From positions 1-19,983 of the forward strand of contig CAKPZX010000032.1 in NCBI GenBank assembly GCA_934215455.1: 19,983 nt of DNA. Reading direction: 5' to 3'. The first letter of the stretch is position 1. Every line of letters starts with the position of its first letter. Below the pieces are notes generated by a model. That model made no database searches and had not been told where the DNA came from. It saw only the letters and a list, made by a program, of their open reading frames with translations. Below are positions 7,045 to 14,185 of the stretch, one piece after another. Source of the stretch: an uncultured Streptococcus sp. Its GTDB lineage: Bacteria > Bacillota > Bacilli > Lactobacillales > Streptococcaceae. A program made the translations under genes and the position numbers.

Positions 7045-8828
7045 AAGTTTTCCCCCTTTACTTCTTTGAATGTAGGTTGTTGAACAAGTTCAAGTGTCTC
7101 TTGGTACCGCCCTTCTGTCTCAAAGACGATCAGGCTATTGGCTCCTTCTTTGAGGAAGCCATGAGGCACATAAAGTGAAGTGGTCGGTCCGACCTCCCAG
7201 AAGCGACCAAGGTTGTGGCCGTTAACAAAGACGACCCCTTTCCCAAATCCTGTCATATCCAGATAAGTGTCAAGGGTGTGGTCCAGCTGAAAATCATATC
7301 GGTAAAATGCTGGAGCACCTGCCTGCCATTCCTTTGAAAAATCGAGCTGACTGAGATCTTGTAAATCCAGTGGGTACTGCTTCCAATGAAGGTGGAAATG
7401 CAAATCTACACAAACACCTGTGCGAATGCCCTTGTGTTGGCTATCGGCTAAGAGCTTATGCCCATAGTTGACACGACCCATATTTTCAAGCAAGATTTTT
7501 AGATTCGTAACCGCTTTCTTTTTTCCTTTGATAAAAAGATCTTCACCGATCTCTGTTTGGTATTGCGTTGCTATATGTTGATCATCCAGGTAAATTTGTA
7601 CCCGATCCCGGCCATCAATGATGCGCAGTTTTTCTTCTTCCGCATCCAACTCAAGGTCTGTCTCATATAGCAGATAACCTGTGGTTTGCCCTAACCCTTC
7701 CATCTTTTCCGGATAGAGACTGGTCTCAACCTGAGCCAGATTGTCCAAATTCCCAAAAAGACTAGTCTTGGCTGCCAATTGCAAAGTTTGTTCTGGCAAA
7801 CACTCTTTGATGAGCGGTTCCTGCTGTGGGTATTCCGGATAATAAGTCGCCATCATCTTTTGAATAGCATAATACTTCTCCGTCGGATTGCCCTGCTCAT
7901 TGAGCAAAGCCCCATAGTCATAGGACGTCACCTGTGGCAAATCGAGCGTCCCCCGAGCTGAGCACCCATTCATGAAGCCAAAATTGGTTCCGCCATGAAA
8001 CATGTAGAGATTGATGGAGCCGAGCTCCAAGACCTCATGGACAGCTTCTGCCAACTCTTCTGGATCCCTTTGAATCACAGGTTCTTTCCAGCGGGTAAAC
8101 CAGCCATCCCAGAATTCCATACACATCAAGGGCCATTTTTTGCCGTATTCGTCAAAGAATTCTTTCATTTGACCAAAGTTATAGGCTGCTTTGGAACCGA
8201 AGTTTCCCGTCACGAAGAGGTCTTCTTCAATCAGGGTTCCTGTTCTTAGCGTTGCTCGCCATGGACCATCCGATGTAAAGAGGGGACAGGTCACGCCTTT
8301 TTCCTTCATCAAATCCCGAATGGCACGAAGATAATCCTTATCCTCTCCATAAGAGCCGTACTCATTTTCCACCTGCATCATGAGGATTGGACCACCCTGA
8401 TCCACTTGGTAGGGTGTCAACAAGCCAAGCAAGCGATCATAATAACGATCCACTGCTTCGATAAAGGCTGGGTCTGATGAGCGAATTCGCAGGTCTTCTT
8501 CTAAGAGCCAGGCTGGTAATCCACCAAATTCCCACTCTGCACAGATAAAGGGCGACGGCCTTACAATCACGTAAAGTCCTAGGGACTGGGCTGTTTGAAT
8601 GAAACGCTCTAGATCCAATCGGCCACTAAAGTCAAACTCCCCTTTGCGGGGTTCATGCGCATTCCAAGGGACATAGGTCTCAACCGTGTTAAAACCCAAA
8701 GCCTTTAGATTATACAAGGAATGATACCAGTCTGCTGGGTCAATTCGGAAATAATGGATCGCTCCGGATAAAATCTTGAAGGGTTGATCTTTTAAATAGA
8801 AAGCATCGCGAATCTCAAAAACTCCCAT
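7041..8828 (-). CDS. bgaC: Glycoside hydrolase family 35 beta-galactosidase
   Basis: The protein has 595 residues with an N-terminal TIM barrel. The acid/base is Glu156 in QVENEYGSY and the nucleophile is Glu238 in MCMEFWDGWF; HYFRI near residue 25 and ETYVPWNAHEP near 50-60 are GH35 motifs. C-terminal beta domains follow (about 370-590). The pneumococcal BgaC is known to prefer terminal galactose beta-1,3-linked to N-acetylhexosamine, and these two glutamates match its catalytic pair. There is no signal peptide: the N-terminus is MGVFEIRDAFYLK. Some reports place pneumococcal BgaC on the cell surface, but sequence and operon context fit a cytoplasmic enzyme that cleaves PTS-imported disaccharide. 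It is the first gene of the operon. AAGGGGGG precedes the ATG by a few bases. Confidence 0.95.
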   Translation of the reverse strand: MGVFEIRDAFYLKDQPFKILSGAIHYFRIDPADWYHSLYNLKALGFNTVETYVPWNAHEPRKGEFDFSGRLDLERFIQTAQSLGLYVIVRPSPFICAEWEFGGLPAWLLEEDLRIRSSDPAFIEAVDRYYDRLLGLLTPYQVDQGGPILMMQVENEYGSYGEDKDYLRAIRDLMKEKGVTCPLFTSDGPWRATLRTGTLIEEDLFVTGNFGSKAAYNFGQMKEFFDEYGKKWPLMCMEFWDGWFTRWKEPVIQRDPEELAEAVHEVLELGSINLYMFHGGTNFGFMNGCSARGTLDLPQVTSYDYGALLNEQGNPTEKYYAIQKMMATYYPEYPQQEPLIKECLPEQTLQLAAKTSLFGNLDNLAQVETSLYPEKMEGLGQTTGYLLYETDLELDAEEEKLRIIDGRDRVQIYLDDQHIATQYQTEIGEDLFIKGKKKAVTNLKILLENMGRVNYGHKLLADSQHKGIRTGVCVDLHFHLHWKQYPLDLQDLSQLDFSKEWQAGAPAFYRYDFQLDHTLDTYLDMTGFGKGVVFVNGHNLGRFWEVGPTTSLYVPHGFLKEGANSLIVFETEGRYQETLELVQQPTFKEVKGENL

Positions 8829-8848
8829 AAATGCCCCCCTTTCTTATA

Positions 8849-8862
8849 TGTAACCCTTTTCA
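8849..8862 (-). promoter_or_regulatory. Candidate cre (CcpA) site at the bgaC start of transcription
   Basis: On the minus strand the 14-mer TGAAAAGGGTTACA fits the cre consensus except for one central base. It begins about seven bases after the bgaC -10 box, so it spans the likely start of transcription, a usual place for CcpA repression. The same bases form the left arm of an inverted repeat with 8919-8930 (TAACCCTTTT / AAAATAGGGTTA), so they could instead be a GntR operator. Confidence 0.45.
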
Positions 8863-8868
8863 TTTATT

Positions 8869-8897
8869 AATATAATAAATTATTTAAAAAATGTCAA
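8869..8897 (-). promoter_or_regulatory. Promoter of the bgaC-PTS-agaS-galM operon
   Basis: Minus-strand TTGACA (8892-8897) is a perfect -35 box, with a 17-base spacer and TATATT (8869-8874) as the -10. The 5' untranslated part is about 35 bases. Confidence 0.8.
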
Positions 8898-8914
8898 CAC
8901 TTTTATAAAAAATA

Positions 8915-8930
8915 TGTTAAAATAGGGTTA
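8915..8930 (+). promoter_or_regulatory. Promoter of the GntR gene with possible operator
   Basis: TGTTAAAAT at 8915-8923 is an extended -10 box (TGN before TAAAAT) with no good -35 box. The adjoining AAAATAGGGTTA (8919-8930) mirrors TAACCCTTTT at 8851-8860 with one extra base. The two arms lie next to each of the two divergent start points, which fits an operator pair bound by the GntR protein. This is inference. Confidence 0.45.
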
Positions 8931-8960
8931 AATAAGAGAAATCTAAAGAGAGGTAGCACT

Positions 8961-9677
8961 ATGGCAATTCCAAAGTACCAACACATCAAAGATGAATTGA
9001 AGCAGCAAATTATCTCCGGAAAATTTGAAAATGGAGATAAATTTTATACTGAAGCTGAACTCATTAAAATTTATGATGTCAGCTCTATCACCGTTGTCCG
9101 TGCTTTGAACGACCTCGCTGCTGATGGCTACATTGTCCGCCAGCAAGGAAAAGGAACCTTTGTTTCTCGCGCTCGAAAACACAAACTGGTTGAATTTTCA
9201 GATGTTGAAACTTTCCCAATCCAAAAGGCCAAAGTCAAAGTTCTCTCTATTAAACGTGGAAATACCTTAAGCATCCTAGACAAACTAGGCCTCAACCCAA
9301 CGCAATTCTACTATAAGATCGAACGGACTCGCCAGACAGGGGATGATACCTATATCTTCCACCAAACCTATATTCCTGAACAATACATCAATCCAAACTA
9401 TCCAAATTTGGAATACTACAGCTCTATCTATGATCGCTTCAAAGAAGACTACCACATTCATATGAATGATGAGCACTTCGAAGAAGTCAACGAAATCGTC
9501 TTTCCTACACCAAGCAAGGTTGCTAAAGTATTGAAGATCGACGAAAATTTCCCAACGGTCAAACAAGTGAAGACGACCAAGCTAGAAGCGACTGGCCAAA
9601 TCCTTGAATACACGGAAACCTATAAACGCGGTGACTACTACAAGATCAAGTTCATCTCCTGTGACCGCGATCACTAA
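8961..9677 (+). CDS. GntR family regulator (HutC/UTRA type)
   Basis: The protein has 238 residues. The N-terminal winged helix (about 5-70) contains GDKFYTEAELIKIYDVSS, then a recognition helix in TVVRALNDLAADGYIVRQQGKGTFVS. The rest (about 90-235) is a UTRA-type ligand-binding domain, with FYKIERTR-like strands and an ending LEYTETYKRGDYYKIKF. Such proteins usually repress sugar uptake operons until a phosphorylated sugar binds. It is divergent from bgaC with 132 bases between them, so it very probably controls that operon. GAGAGG at 8948-8953 is the ribosome binding site. Confidence 0.93.
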   Translation: MAIPKYQHIKDELKQQIISGKFENGDKFYTEAELIKIYDVSSITVVRALNDLAADGYIVRQQGKGTFVSRARKHKLVEFSDVETFPIQKAKVKVLSIKRGNTLSILDKLGLNPTQFYYKIERTRQTGDDTYIFHQTYIPEQYINPNYPNLEYYSSIYDRFKEDYHIHMNDEHFEEVNEIVFPTPSKVAKVLKIDENFPTVKQVKTTKLEATGQILEYTETYKRGDYYKIKFISCDRDH

Positions 9678-9682
9678 GAACC

Positions 9683-9710
9683 AAAAAGACTGAGACATCT
9701 CGGTCTTTTT
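9683..9710 (+). terminator. Terminator of the GntR gene
   Basis: AAAAAGACTGA (9683-9693) pairs with TCGGTCTTTTT (9700-9710) with one G-T pair; the arm ends in a T run. It starts five bases after the stop codon. Confidence 0.85.
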
Positions 9711-9801
9711 TATAGCTCCAGTATAGCATGTTGAAAACGATTTCTAAAGACCTCTTTAAAAATATATATAATTAGTGATAGTTTAGCTATAAAAAGTTTA
9801 A

Positions 9802-9829
9802 AAAAGAAGCAGATTCCTCTGCTTCTTTT
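9802..9829 (-). terminator. Terminator of the purB transcript
   Basis: A perfect 12-bp stem (9802-9813 with 9818-9829) with a TTCC loop on the plus strand. Read on the minus strand the second arm runs into T residues. It lies 33 bases after the purB stop. Confidence 0.88.
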
Positions 9830-9862
9830 CGTCTATTTTTCAAATTCCCTTTTTTCTTGCGA

Positions 9863-11161
9863 TTAGTCACCCAAACCGATGCGTTCGAAGATTTCATCCA
9901 CCCGTTTGGTGTAGTAAGTTGGGTTGAAGATTTCGTCGATTTCTTCTTGAGTGAGACGTGAAGTTACTTCTGGATCTGCTTCAAGAAGTGGTTTGAAGTC
10001 TACTTGGTTATCCCATGATTGGGCAGTCTTCGGTTGAACAAGGTCGTAAGCTTGCTCACGTGTCATCCCTTTTTCAATCAAAGTCAACATGGCACGTTGG
10101 CTGAAGATCAAACCAAATGTAGAGTTCATGTTGCGAATCATGTTTTCTGGGAAGACTGTCAAGTTCTTAACGATGTTTCCGAAACGGTTGAGCATGTAGT
10201 CAATCAAGATGGTTGTGTCTGGTGCGATGATACGCTCAGCTGATGAGTGAGAGATATCACGTTCATGCCAAAGGGCTACGTTTTCATAAGCTGTTACCAT
10301 GTGACCACGGATAACACGCGCAAGACCTGTCATGTTTTCAGAACCGATTGGGTTACGTTTGTGAGGCATTGCTGAAGACCCTTTTTGACCTTTAGCAAAG
10401 AACTCTTCCACTTCACGTTGTTCAGATTTTTGAAGACCACGAATTTCAGTTGCCATACGCTCGATAGAAGTTGCGATGCTAGCAAGAACTGCAAAGTACT
10501 CAGCGTGAAGGTCACGAGGAAGGACCTGTGTAGAGATTTCTTGAGCACGGATACCCAATTTGTCGCAGACGTATTTTTCAACGAATGGTGGGATGTTGGC
10601 AAAGTTACCAACCGCACCAGAAATCTTACCAGCTTCCACACCAGCAGCCGCATGCTCGAAACGCTCAATGTTACGTTTCATTTCGCTGTACCAAGTCGCC
10701 AATTTAAGACCAAAAGTTGTAGGCTCAGCGTGCACACCGTGGGTACGACCCATCATGATAGTGAACTTGTGTTCTTTCGCTTTGTCAGCGATGATGTTGA
10801 GGAAGTTTTCAAGGTCCTTGCGGATGATGTCGTTGGCTTGTTTGTAGAGGTAACCATAGGCAGTATCTACCACGTCAGTAGAAGTCAAACCATAGTGAAC
10901 CCACTTACGTTCTTCACCAAGCGTTTCAGAAACCGCACGTGTGAAGGCAACCACATCGTGACGAGTTTGCTGCTCGATTTCAAGAATACGGTCGATGTCA
11001 AAATCCGCTTTTTCACGAATCAAAGCCACATCTTCCTTAGGAATTTCTCCCAATTCAGCCCATGCTTCGTCAGCCAAGATTTCCACCTCAAGCCAAGCAC
11101 GGTATTTATTTTCTTCAGTCCAAATGTTCGCCATTTCAGGGCGAGAGTAACGTTCGATCAT
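9863..11161 (-). CDS. purB: Adenylosuccinate lyase
   Basis: It catalyses two fumarate-releasing steps: SAICAR to AICAR in IMP synthesis, and adenylosuccinate to AMP. The protein has 432 residues, normal for the short bacterial form. The family signature [11 protein letters not shown] lies at 261-271, holding the catalytic serine loop. His68 (TRHDVVAF) and His141 ([10 protein letters not shown]) are the other conserved catalytic residues. AAAGGAA precedes the ATG. It is the last gene of the purD-purE-purK-purB run, 55 bases after the small unknown gene. Confidence 0.97.
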   Translation of the reverse strand: MIERYSRPEMANIWTEENKYRAWLEVEILADEAWAELGEIPKEDVALIREKADFDIDRILEIEQQTRHDVVAFTRAVSETLGEERKWVHYGLTSTDVVDTAYGYLYKQANDIIRKDLENFLNIIADKAKEHKFTIMMGRTHGVHAEPTTFGLKLATWYSEMKRNIERFEHAAAGVEAGKISGAVGNFANIPPFVEKYVCDKLGIRAQEISTQVLPRDLHAEYFAVLASIATSIERMATEIRGLQKSEQREVEEFFAKGQKGSSAMPHKRNPIGSENMTGLARVIRGHMVTAYENVALWHERDISHSSAERIIAPDTTILIDYMLNRFGNIVKNLTVFPENMIRNMNSTFGLIFSQRAMLTLIEKGMTREQAYDLVQPKTAQSWDNQVDFKPLLEADPEVTSRLTQEEIDEIFNPTYYTKRVDEIFERIGLGD

Positions 11162-11216
11162 TGTTTTATTTTCCTTTCTTTTGATGTATCACATCTGTTA
11201 GCAACCAACAGTCGCT

Positions 11217-11444
11217 TTATTCAAATTCTTCTTTCCCAATCCACACAGATGGATAGTGATCGAGTGTATTCAAATCCGTATCTAACGGTAGATCATAGAT
11301 GGCTAAATAGTTTTCAGGGTATCGTACAACTAACTCTTCATACTTAGCTTTCACTTTTTCGTGATCGCTACTAGCATACAAGACTTCGACGACTGCTCCA
11401 GTCTTCTCTTTTTCGACAAATGCGTTGACAATGAGTTGAATCAT
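11217..11444 (-). CDS. 75-residue protein of unknown function
   Basis: I do not recognise the family. A perfect AGGAGGT lies right before ATG 11444 and overlaps the stop codon of the gene before it, so this start is clear; the longer frame up to 11540 has none. The protein starts with a strand-like MIQLIVNAFV, then VVEVLYASSDHEKVKAKYEELV, a strand-helix pattern, and an acidic tail (IGKEEFE). There is no signal peptide or membrane segment. It sits eight bases after the reductase-like gene and 55 before purB, so it is almost certainly co-transcribed with purine genes. A small cytoplasmic alpha/beta protein or binding partner is as far as one can go. Confidence 0.8.
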   Translation of the reverse strand: MIQLIVNAFVEKEKTGAVVEVLYASSDHEKVKAKYEELVVRYPENYLAIYDLPLDTDLNTLDHYPSVWIGKEEFE

Positions 11445-11452
11445 AAAACCTC

Positions 11453-12403
11453 CTAAATCGAAATGCCCTTCATATTTGCTTCCAGAATAGGCATCTTGAC
11501 ACCTAACTCCTGACCAGTCTGATAAACACTTTGACAACAATAGAAGATGTCCTGTTTATCATTGTGTAAGGTCATGATTTTTCGAGTTAGCTCATTTTTC
11601 GCAAACATGACTTTCATGGCTTTGCCAGCTATCCAAGCTGGAATTTTGTAGGGTAAGAGTTCTGCCTTGTAAAGCTTCAAATTCACACCACGCGCTTCTA
11701 CAACTTTCAAAGCTTCTCGAATAGCCTTGATGGCCAATGATAATTCCGATGAACTATTCATCAAGTTCAAAGCCAATTCTTCTGGATTTTCCAGATTTCC
11801 AGAACGCGCAGCTGTCGAAGTAACACCTGCGTTAATCGCCATGTGAATCCAAATCCACTCGACCATATCATGAGGCACTTCCCACTTCAAATCTGCAGAA
11901 GTCAGTAAAGCCGTCAGATCAGCATAGTTAGAAATGTGTGCTTTTTGCTCACCTTCTAGCATTAAATGGTCAAACAAGACACCATCCAAATGGTCCTCTT
12001 GCATGTGACCGCCCGCTGTCGGAAAGGCTAGAATATAGTCATAGTCTCCTGCCCACTCTTGGACCTCTTTTCGAGTATCCCAGAAATTACAAAAGAAAAC
12101 GAGGGTACCTTTAATATTATTTTTTCGCAAGGTCTCCACAGCTTCTTTGACAAGCCCATGACGCACACTCAGAAAAATAAAATCGTATTCCGAATCAGCT
12201 TCCGCCACATGAACCTCATAGGTGTCGTGTTTATTTTCACCTTTGGAATGATAGCGACCATCTAGCAGATCAACCGACAACTCCTTCGGAGCAGTGCTTT
12301 TCTTACTATCTCTCAGTACGTGCTCTACTTGATGGCCTGCTTTTTGAAAGGCGTAGGCATAAGTGGTCCCGATGACTCCAAGTCCTAGAATCGCTATTTT
12401 CAC
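11453..12403 (-). CDS. Ketopantoate reductase (ApbA/PanE)-like dehydrogenase with altered active site
   Basis: The protein has 316 residues. The N-terminal NAD(P)-binding fold starts at residue 2 (KIAILGLGVIGTTYAYAF, a GxGxxG motif). The C-terminal helical domain begins near 180. In true ketopantoate reductases a W-x-K-x3-N-x3-N motif supplies the catalytic lysine. Here the matching stretch is WIHMAINAGVT (185-195): the lysine is His187, the first Asn is kept (Asn191) and the second is Thr. The usual QNG after the Rossmann fold is FCNFWD. So it belongs to the fold but probably does not make pantoate. The start is GTG 12403, directly after the purK stop with no gap, which implies translational coupling. 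The true substrate is unknown. Confidence 0.85.
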   Translation of the reverse strand: MKIAILGLGVIGTTYAYAFQKAGHQVEHVLRDSKKSTAPKELSVDLLDGRYHSKGENKHDTYEVHVAEADSEYDFIFLSVRHGLVKEAVETLRKNNIKGTLVFFCNFWDTRKEVQEWAGDYDYILAFPTAGGHMQEDHLDGVLFDHLMLEGEQKAHISNYADLTALLTSADLKWEVPHDMVEWIWIHMAINAGVTSTAARSGNLENPEELALNLMNSSSELSLAIKAIREALKVVEARGVNLKLYKAELLPYKIPAWIAGKAMKVMFAKNELTRKIMTLHNDKQDIFYCCQSVYQTGQELGVKMPILEANMKGISI

Positions 12404-13495
12404 TTAAAAATCAATCCCTTTCCCAAACTCCTCAACCTCATCTGGCACATCACTAAACAAAGTCACATGTCCCATCTTGCGATTGTGCTTTGCTTCTAGT
12501 TTACCATATAAGTGGAGGTGAGCGCTTGGATTTTCTGTCACATATGTTTCAGCAGCCTCGACGTGTTGGCCGAGAACATTGAGCATGACAGCAGGCGCAT
12601 GAAGGTGGATTGCTGGGAGTGGTGCTCCGAGAACACCCAAGATGTGCGTGTCAAACTGGGAGAAGTCGCAGGCTTCAATCGAATAATGTCCTGAATTGTG
12701 CGGTCGTGGCGCGATTTCGTTGACAATGATGTCATCAGCCGTCGCAAACATTTCTACACAAAGTGTACCAGACAAGTTCAGTTGTTCTGCGATTCGCACT
12801 GCCATGGCCTTGGCTTTTTCAGCTAGACTTTCTGAAATGCGAGCGGGCACAATAGTTTTTGAAAGAATGTTGTTGCGGTGGATATTTTCCTGAACGGGGA
12901 AGACTGTCACATCCTTGCTATTTCCAGACACGATGACCGAAATTTCAAGATCAAAGTTGACAAATTCTTCCAAGACACAGTCTGCCGAGTCAGCTAGCGC
13001 ATAGGCTTCTTCCAAATCTTCTTCTGAACGAATGACCTTCTGACCATGGCCATCGTAACCACCGGTCGCCGTCTTGAGAACATAGTTTTTCGAGAGGTCG
13101 ATATCTGACAAGTCTTTGCTTGAGGTCACGACCTTGTAAGGAGCCACAGTGACTTGTGCCTTGTTGGAAAGAAAGTCCTTCTCAAAAATGCGATTTTGGG
13201 AGATGCGAAGCAGGTCTGTCCCTTGTGGGAGTTGTCCATCTTTGATAACGGCATCCAAACCGTCAGCATCCACATTTTCAAATTCATAAGTGAGAACATC
13301 ACAGCGATCTGCCAACTGACGAAGGGCATCCACGTCGTCGTAAGGAGCTACGATGATTTCCGCCACACGAGAGGCTGGGCAATCAGCTGCTGGATCCAGT
13401 GCGATAACCTTGTGCCCCATGTAGATAGCTGAGATTGCCATCATCTGACCGAGCTGGCCACCACCGATAATCCCAATGGTTTTAGTTGAGCTCAT
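12404..13495 (-). CDS. purK: N5-carboxyaminoimidazole ribonucleotide synthase
   Basis: This ATP-grasp enzyme turns AIR, ATP and bicarbonate into N5-CAIR. The protein has 363 residues: N-terminal [14 protein letters not shown] (7-20), the ATP-grasp core with [14 protein letters not shown] (near 139-152), and the metal-binding stretch [12 protein letters not shown]. The ATG lies inside the end of purE, giving a 14-base overlap and coupling of the two enzymes that act in sequence. AGAGGAG precedes it. Confidence 0.96.
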   Translation of the reverse strand: MSSTKTIGIIGGGQLGQMMAISAIYMGHKVIALDPAADCPASRVAEIIVAPYDDVDALRQLADRCDVLTYEFENVDADGLDAVIKDGQLPQGTDLLRISQNRIFEKDFLSNKAQVTVAPYKVVTSSKDLSDIDLSKNYVLKTATGGYDGHGQKVIRSEEDLEEAYALADSADCVLEEFVNFDLEISVIVSGNSKDVTVFPVQENIHRNNILSKTIVPARISESLAEKAKAMAVRIAEQLNLSGTLCVEMFATADDIIVNEIAPRPHNSGHYSIEACDFSQFDTHILGVLGAPLPAIHLHAPAVMLNVLGQHVEAAETYVTENPSAHLHLYGKLEAKHNRKMGHVTLFSDVPDEVEEFGKGIDF

Positions 13496-13973
13496 TTGTA
13501 GACTCCTCTGCGATTTTTCCTTGTTCTTCTGCGAAATCCGCTAACGCTGTCGCAATAGCCTGGTCCTCTACCGAAAGAAGGCGGAGGGCAAAGAGGGCCG
13601 CGTTAGTCGCACCTGCTTCACCGATCGCCATAGTTGCGACAGGCACTCCACCTGGCATCTGAACGATGGAATAAAGTGAATCTACACCGCTAAGGGCACG
13701 TGATTTGACTGGTACGCCGATAACCGGAAGGGTCGTTTTAGCTGCGACCATCCCTGGCAAGTGAGCTGCGCCACCCGCACCTGCGATGATGACCTTGATG
13801 CCACGGCTACGTGCTTCTTCGGCGTGTTTGAACATGAGGTCAGGCGTCCTATGGGCGGAAACAACTTTCTTTTCGTAAGCGACGCCGAAGTTATCGAGGA
13901 CTTCAGCAGCTTTTTGCATGGTTGCCCAGTCAGATTTTGAGCCCATGATAATGGAAATTACTGGTTTAGTCAT
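13482..13973 (-). CDS. purE: N5-carboxyaminoimidazole ribonucleotide mutase
   Basis: It rearranges N5-CAIR to CAIR in the purine pathway. The protein has 163 residues from ATG 13973 and starts [16 protein letters not shown]. The active-site segments [14 protein letters not shown] and [12 protein letters not shown] are all present, typical of the bacterial class I enzyme that works with PurK. A frame extending to TTG 14003 adds ten Lys/Glu-rich residues that merely read through the ribosome binding site region, so I rejected it. The upstream bases 13999-14137 form the branched element described separately. Confidence 0.95.
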   Translation of the reverse strand: MTKPVISIIMGSKSDWATMQKAAEVLDNFGVAYEKKVVSAHRTPDLMFKHAEEARSRGIKVIIAGAGGAAHLPGMVAAKTTLPVIGVPVKSRALSGVDSLYSIVQMPGGVPVATMAIGEAGATNAALFALRLLSVEDQAIATALADFAEEQGKIAEESTNELN

Positions 13974-13998
13974 AATTTTTCCTTTTTCTTCCTTTTTT

Positions 13999-14137
13999 GA
14001 CAATCACCTTAGGTTGTGAGGGACGGCAGCAGCCACCAAAGGTGTCTCATGCCTAAATCGGAAGCCTTAAGTCTTCCGATTTCCCTAAACGATTGGCTTT
14101 ATTAGCCAATCGTTTTTTCACAACAGTGGTGATTGTC
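13999..14137. other. Branched inverted-repeat element between purD and purE
   Basis: GACAATCACC (13999-14008) is perfectly repeated in inverse at 14128-14137. GTTGTGA (14013-14019) pairs with TCACAAC (14118-14124). Within this closing stem lie three hairpins: 14025-14053 (GGCA/TGCC outside CACC/GGTG, with matching five-base internal loops), 14055-14082 (perfect 10-bp stem), and 14087-14115 (perfect 12-bp stem, TTATT loop). GGG 14020-14022 can also pair with CCC 14083-14085. On the minus strand it is the leader of purE and ends 25 bases before its start codon. On the plus strand the last hairpin is followed by TTTTTT. It could be a cis-regulatory RNA, a small non-coding RNA on either strand, or a MITE-like palindromic repeat. 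It matches no riboswitch class that I can name. Confidence 0.7.
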
Positions 14138-14141
14138 GCTC

Positions 14142-14185
14142 ATTAGCTCGCTTTCGCTCGCCTTTTACGACCTGCGGTCGCTAAT
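14142..14185 (-). other. Hairpin just after purD
   Basis: ATTAGC (14142-14147) pairs with GCTAAT (14180-14185), enclosing a small GACC/GGTC hairpin. On the minus strand this starts at the purD stop codon. There is no T run on that side, so it looks more like a 3'-end stabilising or processing structure than a terminator. Confidence 0.4.

Noticed and set aside
9731..9745. Perfect match to a loose cre consensus
   Set aside because: It lies between the convergent ends of the GntR gene and purB, each with its own terminator, so there is no promoter for CcpA to act on. The loose consensus will match by chance.
10385..11347. Long open frame (320 codons) on the plus strand opposite purB
   Set aside because: It lies wholly antisense to purB and the small upstream gene, has no ribosome binding site or family features, and is Phe/Ser-rich as expected from reverse reading of a codon-biased gene.
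11445..11540. N-terminal extension of the 75-residue gene
   Set aside because: It runs into the end of the reductase-like gene and has no ribosome binding site, whereas ATG 11444 has a perfect one.
13974..14003. N-terminal extension of purE to a TTG
   Set aside because: The added residues are Lys/Glu/Gly-rich because they read the purine-rich ribosome binding site region; ATG 13973 gives the usual PurE start.
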